From Bacillaceae bacterium IKA-2 (GTDB lineage: Bacteria; Bacillota; Bacilli; Bacillales; Anaerobacillaceae): a stretch of 64,000 bases of DNA. The DNA is taken from assembly GCA_031761875.1 (NCBI GenBank), contig CP134492.1, positions 2,666,001 through 2,730,000 of the forward strand, given 5' to 3'. The position numbers and the translations under genes were made by a program. The notes under the pieces are model-generated. The model saw nothing but the letters and a program-made list of their open reading frames with translations, was not told where the DNA came from and searched no databases. This document shows, piece by piece, positions 10,076-17,426 of this stretch; the stretch's first letter is position 1; each line of letters opens with the position of its first letter.

Positions 10076-10102
10076 AGAAGCAGCCGAGAAACGGCTGCTT
10101 CT
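10076..10102 (-). terminator. Terminator after ylzJ
   Basis: An 11-bp stem (AGAAGCAGCCG/CGGCTGCTTCT) with loop AGAAA lies about 90 bp after ylzJ. The following T-run is weak. Confidence 0.6.
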
Positions 10103-10191
10103 ATATTTGAACTTACTAGTTTTTACTTGAATATGTTTATTATACCATAATAACAACAGGAAAAACTAGCGAAAATGAGCGAACGAACAGT

Positions 10192-10404
10192 TCAAAACAG
10201 CGAGATCATTTTTCCTGGAGTGTAATTTTCATTTAAGAAAGCCATTGGATCTGAACTTATTAAACGAACTACTCTAAATTGTTGGTTTTCCATTGCCTCA
10301 ATAACCAACTGACCTTCTTTAATATCAATGTTCATTTGTTTTGCAAACTGAGATTCGTCATAGGGAAAAATCAACTCTTGCGGTACAGTTGTGTACAAGG
10401 TCAT
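10192..10404 (-). CDS. ylzJ: YlzJ-like small protein
   Basis: A 70-residue protein resembling YlzJ of Bacillus. It contains the conserved-looking [10 protein letters not shown] start and an SSDPMAFLN segment. It overlaps the end of tepA by 4 bp, so it is translationally coupled to it. No function is known. Family and position support the call. Confidence 0.82.
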   Translation of the reverse strand: MTLYTTVPQELIFPYDESQFAKQMNIDIKEGQLVIEAMENQQFRVVRLISSDPMAFLNENYTPGKMISLF

Positions 10405-11132
10405 TGCACTAAGTCTCCTTCTTTATTAAGTTTATTCGCTTCAATGAGCTCATTAAGTTTTTTAATCGCTTTACCGATTCCACCAACTTCATTAATCATT
10501 CCATATTCAACAGCATCTGGGCCTACTACATTTGTTCCAATGTCTCTCGTTAAATTACCTTTTGAAAACATTAATTCTTTGAATTTTTCATCAGTAATCG
10601 ATGAGTGGCTAGTTATAAAATTTACTACTCTATCTTGCATTTTGTCTAAATATTCAAAAGTTTGCGGTACACCAATAACTAAACCTGTTAACCTAACCGG
10701 GTGAATAGTCATTGTTGCAGTTTCAGCAATGTAACTATAATTCGCCGCAACAGCAATTGGAGCTCCTATTGAATGACCTCCTCCTAGAACAAGTGTTACT
10801 GTTGGCTTTGTCATTGAGGCAATCATTTCAGCAATTGCTAAACCGGCTTCAACGTCACCACCAACAGTATTCAAAATAACTAGCATCCCTTCAAGCTTTC
10901 TGTTTTGTTCAACCGCCACTAATTGTGGAATGATGTGCTCATATTTAGTTGTTTTGTTTTGAGGTGGTAATTGCATATGCCCCTCGATTTGTCCAATAAT
11001 TGTAATTACATGTATATTCGACTGTTCCATTTGCGGGACATTTGTTTGTCCTAACTGCTGAATTTTATCGACAATACTTGATTGTTTTTGATCCTTTTCT
11101 TCATCTGGACTTTCTGACATCTGATACCCCAT
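10401..11132 (-). CDS. tepA: TepA, ClpP-like translocation-enhancing peptidase
   Basis: A 243-residue ClpP-fold serine protease of the TepA/YmfB type. The nucleophile is expected in [15 protein letters not shown] (about residue 122), with a later His (MTIHPV) as in ClpP/SppA-type enzymes. TepA is a cytosolic peptidase implicated in presecretory protein handling and in spore protein degradation during outgrowth. It has no signal peptide. It is followed by ylzJ with a 4-bp overlap and precedes spoIIIE. Confidence 0.88.
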   Translation of the reverse strand: MGYQMSESPDEEKDQKQSSIVDKIQQLGQTNVPQMEQSNIHVITIIGQIEGHMQLPPQNKTTKYEHIIPQLVAVEQNRKLEGMLVILNTVGGDVEAGLAIAEMIASMTKPTVTLVLGGGHSIGAPIAVAANYSYIAETATMTIHPVRLTGLVIGVPQTFEYLDKMQDRVVNFITSHSSITDEKFKELMFSKGNLTRDIGTNVVGPDAVEYGMINEVGGIGKAIKKLNELIEANKLNKEGDLVQ

Positions 11133-11308
11133 TTAAAATCCTCCTCAATATATTCAAGCTAATAGTAGTATGAGAAGAGTTGAATACAATTATGAATTAA
11201 ATTATCCGAGAAATGAATCTCCCAAGAGAGCCTATATATGAAAAAAGCTCAAATGATGTGTCTTGAAGCTAGACAGACATGAACATTTTATACTTTCTTA
11301 CCATAAAA

Positions 11309-11343
11309 AAAGTTGCTAAAGCAGTTACTGCCTTAACAACTTT
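11309..11343 (-). terminator. Terminator after rnjB
   Basis: A 17-bp stem with two mismatches (AAAGTTG...CAACTTT outermost) begins 3 bp past the rnjB stop. TTTTTTATGG follows on the minus strand. Confidence 0.68.
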
Positions 11344-11346
11344 CAT

Positions 11347-13014
11347 TTAAACTTCCATTATAATTGGTAAAATCATTGGACGCCGACGTGTTTTCTCATA
11401 TAGATACCGGCTTAAAACGTCTCTTATACTTCTCTTTAATGAAGACCATTCGTTAACATTTTCCTCGATGCATTTTGTTAATGTCTGAACGACTAGCTTA
11501 CTTGATTCATCAAGCAGTTCCTCACTTTCCCTAACATAAACGAATCCACGTGAAACAATATCTGGACCGGAAACAATCGCATTGCTACGCCTATTTAATG
11601 TTACGACAATAACTAATATCCCATCTTTTGATAGAAGGTGACGGTCTCTTAAGACAATGTTACCAACATCCCCGATACCTATTCCATCAATAAGAACATT
11701 ACCTGAAGTGACTTTACTACCCATTTTTCCTTCGCCATTTGAAAATTCAACAACATCGCCTTTATCGACTATGAAAATATTTTCTTGTTTTATCCCGCAA
11801 GATTTAGCAAGTGCACTGTGGGCATGTTGCACTCTAATTTCACCTTGAATTGGGATGAAATATTTCGGTTTCATTAAATTAATCATCATTTTAAGTTCTT
11901 CTTGTAAGCCATGACCAGTTGTGTGGACATTTCTTTTCCCAAAAATAACTTCTGCTCCAGTTCTAAATAATAAATCGACTATTCTAGTAACCGATTTTTC
12001 ATTACCGGGGATTGGAGTCGCAGAAATAATAATTGTATCGGTTGATTTAATTGTTATTTGTTTGTGAGCTCCTTTTGCCATTCTCGAAAGAGCTGACATC
12101 GGTTCACCTTGACTGCCTGTCGCAAGAATGACAATTTCTTGATCATCATAGTTATGAATATCAGCTACATTAATTAGCGTATCTTTGTCGACGTGTAAGT
12201 AGCCTAATTCGATCGCAATAGATATTATTTTCACCATGCTACGCCCAGATACAGTTACTTTTCGATTCACTTCAACAGCTGCATTAATCACTTGTTGAAT
12301 ACGGTTAACATTAGAATCAAATGTAGCAACAATTATTCTTCCTTTCGCAACCTGAAAAGCTTCTTTAATTCCTTGACCAACAACACTATCTGACTGGGAT
12401 AAACCAGGTCTTTCTGCATTCATACTGTCTGATAATAAGCATAAAACTCCATTTTCACCAATTTCGGACATTTTTCCGATGTCAGACAAAATACCATCAA
12501 CTGGATTTTGGTCAAACTTAAAGTCCCCGGTATGAACGATGGCCCCTTGTGTTGTCTCAATACATACACCAACAGAGTCTGGAATACTGTGATTAGTCCT
12601 AAAAAAACTAACTGTTGTTGTACCTATTTTTAACTGTGACTTATTATCAATTTCATTTAAGTTTGCTTCTTTACCTAAGGAACTTTCAGCTAATTTCGCC
12701 TTGACAATTCCTAGTGTTAATTTTGTTCCATAAACAGGGACATTGAGCTTTTTTAATACATAGGGAAGAGCACCAATATGATCTTCATGACCATGTGTTA
12801 AAATAATTGCTTTTACACGGGACGCATTTTCTTCTAAATAGCTAATATCAGGTATAACAAAATCAACCCCGAGCATATCTTCACTAGGAAACATTAATCC
12901 TGAGTCGATAACAATGAGATCATTGTCTACCTCGACAACATACATATTTTTTCCATTTTCACCTACACCGCCCAGTGAAAAAACACGTATTTTTTCTAAA
13001 GTTTTTTTTATCAA
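11347..13014 (-). CDS. rnjB: Ribonuclease J2
   Basis: A 555-residue metallo-beta-lactamase/beta-CASP ribonuclease. It has the zinc motif LTHGHEDHIGALPY, then NHSIPDS, HTGDFKFD, a beta-CASP domain and the C-terminal dimerisation domain. It acts with RNase J1 in mRNA turnover and rRNA maturation. The HGHEDH motif is complete, while B. subtilis RnjB is degenerate here by my recollection, so full activity is plausible. I start it at TTG 13014: GGGAGG sits nine bases upstream, and the ATG further up would overlap that ribosome-binding site. Length then equals B. subtilis RnjB. Confidence 0.88.
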   Translation of the reverse strand: MIKKTLEKIRVFSLGGVGENGKNMYVVEVDNDLIVIDSGLMFPSEDMLGVDFVIPDISYLEENASRVKAIILTHGHEDHIGALPYVLKKLNVPVYGTKLTLGIVKAKLAESSLGKEANLNEIDNKSQLKIGTTTVSFFRTNHSIPDSVGVCIETTQGAIVHTGDFKFDQNPVDGILSDIGKMSEIGENGVLCLLSDSMNAERPGLSQSDSVVGQGIKEAFQVAKGRIIVATFDSNVNRIQQVINAAVEVNRKVTVSGRSMVKIISIAIELGYLHVDKDTLINVADIHNYDDQEIVILATGSQGEPMSALSRMAKGAHKQITIKSTDTIIISATPIPGNEKSVTRIVDLLFRTGAEVIFGKRNVHTTGHGLQEELKMMINLMKPKYFIPIQGEIRVQHAHSALAKSCGIKQENIFIVDKGDVVEFSNGEGKMGSKVTSGNVLIDGIGIGDVGNIVLRDRHLLSKDGILVIVVTLNRRSNAIVSGPDIVSRGFVYVRESEELLDESSKLVVQTLTKCIEENVNEWSSLKRSIRDVLSRYLYEKTRRRPMILPIIMEV

Positions 13015-13101
13015 TTTACATTTTCCTCCCATATTAAGTTTATAAGTTTAAGTTGATTGTTACTCATTTTCTTTTTAGCCCCGAACCAATCACTTGTTTG
13101 T

Positions 13102-13131
13102 AGTATAACTTATCTTATAAAAGAAGGACAA
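13102..13131 (-). promoter_or_regulatory. Candidate sigma-A promoter for rnjB
   Basis: TTGTCC (13126-13131), an 18-bp spacer and TATACT (13102-13107) lie about 90 bp before the TTG start of rnjB. Confidence 0.5.
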
Positions 13132-13239
13132 GCACAATTAAGGACAATTGGAAAAATATTTAAATAAGCAGGCGATTTTTTTTGCAAAACCTATTATGAA
13201 GTAGTTCATTGATATGACTTGGAGCTAGACTAGACAATC

Positions 13240-13285
13240 AGAAAAGAACCCTACTAATCATTTAGATGACTAAGGTTCCTTTTCT
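13240..13285 (-). terminator. Terminator after dapA
   Basis: AGAAAAGAACC pairs with GGTTCCTTTTCT (one bulge) across a 23-nt loop, 43 bp after the dapA stop. It marks the end of the spoVF-asd-dapG-dapA operon. Confidence 0.58.
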
Positions 13286-13327
13286 AATTATTGAAAACCA
13301 ATCCTTTAGATAGTTTTATTGAGTGGA

Positions 13328-14200
13328 TTACCTTATCACTCTAGCTAGCGCTTCTTGCTCGATTTCCGTTAGGGGGATTAATGGTAATCTCACACCTCCA
13401 ACTTTTACACCTTTAAGCTCTAATGCTGCTTTTAACGCACATGGATTAGGGGCCATAAATATCGCTTTTACAATTGGCAATATTTGTTGATGAAGTATGG
13501 CCGCTTCTTTATTTTTTCCTGCTTTAAACGCGTTGATCATTTCTTGCAATTCCCTACCAATAATATGAGCACAAACAGAAACGACGCCAACTCCACCAAC
13601 AGCAAGAATTGGTAATGTTAGTCCATCGTCACCACTATACACATGAAAATCATCGTCAGTATTAGTAATGATAGACGTGATTTGATCTAAACTACCGCTA
13701 GCCTCTTTCATCGCAACTATGTTTTTAATTTTTGACAAGTCGCAGACTAATTCCACAGACATATTCACAATTGAACGGCTTGGGATATTATAAAGCATGA
13801 CTGGTAAGACTGTTGCATTTGCTATTGTTTTAAAATGTTCATACATTCCTCGTTGCGAAGGTTTATTGTAGTAAGGAGCAACTAACATCACCCCATCTAC
13901 ACCAACTTCTTCCGCTTTTTTCGTAAGCTCAATAGAACGAGTAGTATTATTGTTTCCTGTACCTGCAATAACTGGAACTCGTCCTTGTACAACATTCACA
14001 GTGTGTGCAAATAAAGCTAGCTTTTCATCAAAAGACAGTGTTGGTGATTCACCTGTTGTTCCTGCAACAACTAATGCATCAGTTCCATTACTAATTAAGT
14101 GTTCAATAAGTAATGTTGTTTTTAAAAAATCAATTTGGCCACTAGTATCAAAAGGTGTTACCATCGCCGTAACTACTTGCCCAAAATCCACATTATTCAA
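13328..14200 (-). CDS. dapA: 4-hydroxy-tetrahydrodipicolinate synthase
   Basis: A 290-residue TIM-barrel enzyme that condenses pyruvate with aspartate semialdehyde, the entry to the lysine, diaminopimelate and dipicolinate pathway. Visible features are GTTGESPTLSF (substrate loop), the catalytic Tyr in MLYNIPSR (about residue 136), the Schiff-base Lys in IVAMKEASG (about 164) and YSGDD. It is last in the operon after dapG; its product is converted by SpoVFA/SpoVFB to DPA in the sporulating mother cell. Confidence 0.96.
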   Translation of the reverse strand: MNNVDFGQVVTAMVTPFDTSGQIDFLKTTLLIEHLISNGTDALVVAGTTGESPTLSFDEKLALFAHTVNVVQGRVPVIAGTGNNNTTRSIELTKKAEEVGVDGVMLVAPYYNKPSQRGMYEHFKTIANATVLPVMLYNIPSRSIVNMSVELVCDLSKIKNIVAMKEASGSLDQITSIITNTDDDFHVYSGDDGLTLPILAVGGVGVVSVCAHIIGRELQEMINAFKAGKNKEAAILHQQILPIVKAIFMAPNPCALKAALELKGVKVGGVRLPLIPLTEIEQEALARVIR

Positions 14201-14301
14201 CCCCTTTATTTAAGTCAACATTTTAAAAATTCCATATTGAAATCTAATTACACTTTGATTATCCTTTTCATAGTGTAGAAAGTTTTTAAAGATTGCTCGC
14301 C

Positions 14302-15525
14302 TTAATAAATTTGATCTAATTTAAAAATTCTATGCAATGCGTTAACAGCTTTAGCTTTTTCATCTTCTTTAACTAAAACCCAAATTGTTGTGTGAGAGTC
14401 TGCCGATTGTAAAATAGAAATATTTTCATCTACAAGACTTCCAACGATTTTTGCAGTAACCCCTGGTACACCAGCCATACCAGCACCGATAGCAGATACT
14501 TTGGCACAATTTCTCGTAACAATAGGATCATAACCTAACTCTTGCAATACTGCTATTGCCCGGTCTGTATTTTCATCAATGACTGTATAGACAACACCCA
14601 TTAGATTTATATTGATAAAATCAACGCTAATCCCAGCATTTGCCATCGCTTTAAAAACTTGTGATTGGAGTTTATAATCACCATCTTTAGCGAGCACTTT
14701 AATTTGTGAAACATTTGAAACGTAGGCAATACCTGTCACTAATCGTTCTTCAACATCCATACCGGCTTGTCGATTAGTTCCTGAAGTTACCAGCGTGCCT
14801 TCTAGATTTGAAAACGTCGAGCGGATTCTAAGTGGTACTTTGGCATTCATCGCTATTTCTACTGCACGAGGGTGGATTACTTTTGCTCCTTGATAGGCCA
14901 TATTACAAACCTCAGTATAAGTCACAGTGTCGATTGCCCTAGCATCAGATACAATCCTGGGATCAGCAGTCATTAACCCTTCAACATCAGTAAAAATATC
15001 AACCCATTCAGCGCCAATTGCAGCGCCAATTGCCGTTGCCGAAGTATCACTTCCACCCCGACCTAACGTAGTTAGCTCACCATTAGTTGACATGCCTTGA
15101 AACCCAGTCACAACAACGCAATCATATTCATTTAATTTATTTAGTAGATCATCACATTTCATCTCGATGATTTTCGCCTCAGAAAAATCTTCATTTGTCC
15201 GAAATCCTGCTTGCGCACCTGTCATAGCGATAGATTTCAGGTTGAGACTTCCTAGTAAATTAGCAAATGTAATCGAAGAGATTAATTCTCCACAAGACAT
15301 TAACAAATCCAACTCTCGTTTTGAAACAAATGCGTCTTTTTGACCGCCAACTAAGTTAAGAAGCGTATCTGTTGCATATGGATCTCCTTTTCTGCCAATA
15401 GCAGAAACGACTACAACTACTTTATTACCTTTTTCAATAGCCATTTTGACATGATGGGCTGCTTGTAATCTTGATGTTTCATCTTTTAATGAAGTACCTC
15501 CAAATTTTTGAACAATGATTTTCAT
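14302..15525 (-). CDS. dapG: Aspartate kinase I
   Basis: A 407-residue aspartokinase giving aspartyl phosphate, the first step to diaminopimelate, lysine and DPA. It has the N-terminal VQKFGGTSL motif, TGFQGMSTNGELTTLGRGGSD, and two C-terminal ACT domains (VKVLAKDGDYKLQ... and VSAIGAGMAGVPG). The length fits DapG of the spoVF operon, the diaminopimelate-sensitive isozyme in B. subtilis. The start at 15525 gives MKIIVQKFGG, with AAGAGGTG four bases upstream; the longer frame has no family support. A structured 180-bp gap precedes it. Confidence 0.93.
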   Translation of the reverse strand: MKIIVQKFGGTSLKDETSRLQAAHHVKMAIEKGNKVVVVVSAIGRKGDPYATDTLLNLVGGQKDAFVSKRELDLLMSCGELISSITFANLLGSLNLKSIAMTGAQAGFRTNEDFSEAKIIEMKCDDLLNKLNEYDCVVVTGFQGMSTNGELTTLGRGGSDTSATAIGAAIGAEWVDIFTDVEGLMTADPRIVSDARAIDTVTYTEVCNMAYQGAKVIHPRAVEIAMNAKVPLRIRSTFSNLEGTLVTSGTNRQAGMDVEERLVTGIAYVSNVSQIKVLAKDGDYKLQSQVFKAMANAGISVDFININLMGVVYTVIDENTDRAIAVLQELGYDPIVTRNCAKVSAIGAGMAGVPGVTAKIVGSLVDENISILQSADSHTTIWVLVKEDEKAKAVNALHRIFKLDQIY

Positions 15526-15618
15526 GTAACACCTCTTCGTTACCTTTTTAAACACACATTATTTTTTTCATCTATCTAAACTTTTTAATTGATGACAAGA
15601 GAAAAAAGAGAAAAGACT

Positions 15619-15729
15619 GACCAAAAGAGCTTAGCTCCTCCCAAAAGATAGACGATGATTTATCCATGTTCACCGAAGTATTGTTGATGGGCGATAGTGC
15701 ACTTTTAACGTCAGCCTTAAGCTCTTATT
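15619..15729 (-). ncRNA. Structured asd-dapG intercistronic region, class unknown
   Basis: Between asd and dapG, AAGAGCTTA (near 15728-15720) can pair with TAAGCTCTT about 85 nt later. Overlapping it, CTGAC near the 5' arm can pair with GTCAG past the 3' arm, which makes the two helices crossing or mutually exclusive. A local hairpin (AGGAGC TAA GCTCTT) is followed by U-rich sequence. I do not recognise a known riboswitch class. It could be an attenuator or an mRNA processing site. Confidence 0.35.
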
Positions 15730-15736
15730 TAATTAT

Positions 15737-16786
15737 TTATTTTAATAAACCTAGTTTTACTAGACTTTCAGAAATTTGAACTGAATTCCAGGCTGCTCCC
15801 TTTAATAGGTTGTCAGATACAACCCACATGTGAAAGCCTTTTTTATTATCGAGATCTTCTCTAACTCTACCAACAAATACATCATTTTTGCCTACTGAAT
15901 TAACTGCAAGTGGATAAACTTGGTTATCTGGGTCATCTTCTAAAACAACACCAGGTGCTTCTCGAAGTAAAGCTTTCATTTTTTCAGCTGTTAAGCCTAA
16001 CTCCTCAACTTCTAAAAATACAGACTCGGAATGACCTGTTTCAACAGGAATTCTAACGCAAGTTGCTGCCACACTTAGGTCTGCTTGATTCATAATCTTT
16101 TTCGTTTCATTAATCATCTTCATTTCTTCAAATGTAAATCCATTATCTTGAAATTTATCGATTTGTGGTATCGCATTAAAAGCAATTTGGTAAAACTTTT
16201 TATCACTACCACAAGGTAAAATTTCTGGTGTAAACTCTTTTCCTTCTAAAATTGCTGCTGTTTGCTCGTTCATTTCATTAACTGCATTTATACCAGCACC
16301 ACTAACAGCTTGATACGTTGAAACGATAACTTTTTTCAAGCCATACTGTTTTCGGATCGGCTCTAGTGCGACAACCATTTGAATGGTTGAACAATTTGGA
16401 TTAGCGATAATACCATTGTGATTGTGTAAATCTGCTTCGTTTACTTCAGGTACGACTAGAGGGATTTCTGGAACCATTCGAAATGCACTCGTATTATCAA
16501 CAACAATCGCGCCTCTTTTGACAGCTTCTGGTGCTAACGCTTGTGATACTGAACCACCTGCACTAAATAAAGCTAATTGAACACCTTCAAAACTTTCAGG
16601 CGTTGCTTCTTGAATTACTATTTCTTCACCTTTATATTTAAGGATTTTACCTGCTGAACGTTTTGATGATAGTAATGTTAGTTTTGAGATTGGGAAATTA
16701 CGTTCTGCTAATGTCAGAAGCATTTGTTCACCTACTGCTCCTGTTGCTCCAACTACTGCTACATGATAACCTGTTTCCTTTGCCAT
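15737..16786 (-). CDS. asd: Aspartate-semialdehyde dehydrogenase
   Basis: A 349-residue enzyme reducing aspartyl phosphate to aspartate semialdehyde with NADPH. It shows the N-terminal GATGAVGEQML nucleotide-binding loop, the catalytic Cys in IANPNCSTIQM (about residue 131) and the His region in RIPVETGHSESV. It lies about 150 bp after spoVFB, in the Bacillus order spoVFA-spoVFB-asd-dapG-dapA. In the integrated state the 11-kb element separates it from the spoVFA promoter, so vegetative expression must come from a nearer promoter, which I could not place. Confidence 0.96.
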   Translation of the reverse strand: MAKETGYHVAVVGATGAVGEQMLLTLAERNFPISKLTLLSSKRSAGKILKYKGEEIVIQEATPESFEGVQLALFSAGGSVSQALAPEAVKRGAIVVDNTSAFRMVPEIPLVVPEVNEADLHNHNGIIANPNCSTIQMVVALEPIRKQYGLKKVIVSTYQAVSGAGINAVNEMNEQTAAILEGKEFTPEILPCGSDKKFYQIAFNAIPQIDKFQDNGFTFEEMKMINETKKIMNQADLSVAATCVRIPVETGHSESVFLEVEELGLTAEKMKALLREAPGVVLEDDPDNQVYPLAVNSVGKNDVFVGRVREDLDNKKGFHMWVVSDNLLKGAAWNSVQISESLVKLGLLK

Positions 16787-16899
16787 TTTGAAAGACTCCC
16801 TTCTTGTATTTCAACGATTAATGTCAGTTTTATACACATTTACGCATATGCATAACATCTTAACATAATCTAATGCAATTGAAAACGGTTCCTACTATC

Positions 16900-16919
16900 T
16901 TCTAACTAGATTGTTAGAA
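16900..16919 (-). other. Small hairpin between spoVFB and asd
   Basis: A 7-bp perfect stem (TTCTAAC/GTTAGAA) with a 6-nt loop lies 14 bp after the spoVFB stop, without a T-run. It may act as an mRNA end-protecting or attenuating structure. Confidence 0.35.
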
Positions 16920-16932
16920 TCCTGGATTTTTC

Positions 16933-17271
16933 CTAGCTGTCTCTATATTTTTCTACAAGGACTGGCTGAAATTGCTTTCCTTCTAACGCTGCTTCTACTG
17001 TTTCCTGTAAAGAGGTCATTCTTGCAACAAGCGAATTCGGCTTTTTAAAAGGATCATCTTGACCGTAAGGAATAAAATAGATATTTTTCGTCGCCATCAA
17101 TTTCATCAAATTGATCCCATTCAAGCCTAAAGCGTCATTTGTTGAAATTCCTAGTACAACCGGCTTTGAATTTCGTAGTGTTGCTTTCGCTGCCATCAAC
17201 ACAGGTGAATCGGTAAGCGCATTTGCAAACTTACTCGTTGAATTTCCTGTTAACGGGGCAATGACCATGCA
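16933..17271 (-). CDS. spoVFB: Dipicolinate synthase subunit B, C-terminal segment of split spoVFB
   Basis: This segment encodes residues 87-198 of SpoVFB: CMVIAPLTGNSTSKFANALTDSP, then GISTNDALGLNGINLMKLM and FIPYGQDDPFKKPNS, ending at 16933. SpoVFB is the flavoprotein-like subunit that, with SpoVFA, makes dipicolinic acid in the mother cell. The segment has no start codon with a ribosome-binding site; the only early ATG is the internal Met-88 codon, and a stop lies a few codons upstream across the junction. It is therefore silent unless joined to 28263..28520. The joint codons would be GAT (Asp) and TGC (Cys), rebuilding a continuous 198-residue gene. It shows no internal decay. Confidence 0.93.
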   Translation of the reverse strand, partial: CMVIAPLTGNSTSKFANALTDSPVLMAAKATLRNSKPVVLGISTNDALGLNGINLMKLMATKNIYFIPYGQDDPFKKPNSLVARMTSLQETVEAALEGKQFQPVLVEKYRDS

Positions 17272-17274
17272 ATC
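17270..17274 (-). other. Left attachment core (GATTG)
   Basis: A pentamer shared with 28261-28265. Element-side sequence (GTGTG TAGT TCATAAAA...) mirrors the right element arm around the central TC of this core, as expected for half of attP. The chromosome side is spoVFB codon 87 onward. Confidence 0.75.
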
Positions 17275-17308
17275 GTGTGTAGTTCATAAAAGGCACCATA
17301 ATAAAAGG

Positions 17309-17345
17309 TGAAATTCATTCGGTTTACCGAACCGAATGAATTTCA
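17309..17345 (-). terminator. 16-bp hairpin just inside the left end of the element
   Basis: A perfect 16-bp inverted repeat with a 5-nt loop (TACCG) lies 35 bp inside the element. On the minus strand it is followed by CACCTTTTATT. It would terminate transcripts of the GDYXXLXY gene before they enter the spoVFB 3' part, asd and dapG. An accessory recombination site is an alternative. Confidence 0.62.
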
Positions 17346-17426
17346 TTCAAGTTAATTCTTTTAAATAAATTAGTAAACCTAGTTCCTTCATATTTTAATT
17401 GATCCGCTACCTTTACGGCTGTTTTA

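Noticed and set aside
10279-10704. A 141-codon plus-strand frame opposite tepA/ylzJ
   Set aside because: It is antisense to two confidently identified genes and lacks a ribosome-binding site or family similarity.
15619-15729. Lysine riboswitch upstream of dapG
   Set aside because: None of the conserved L-box segments are visible; only unassigned pairing is seen.
16933-17271. spoVFB as a simple pseudogene or assembly break
   Set aside because: Both halves are undamaged, end at the same pentamer, and rejoin in frame; an intact recombinase lies at the junction.
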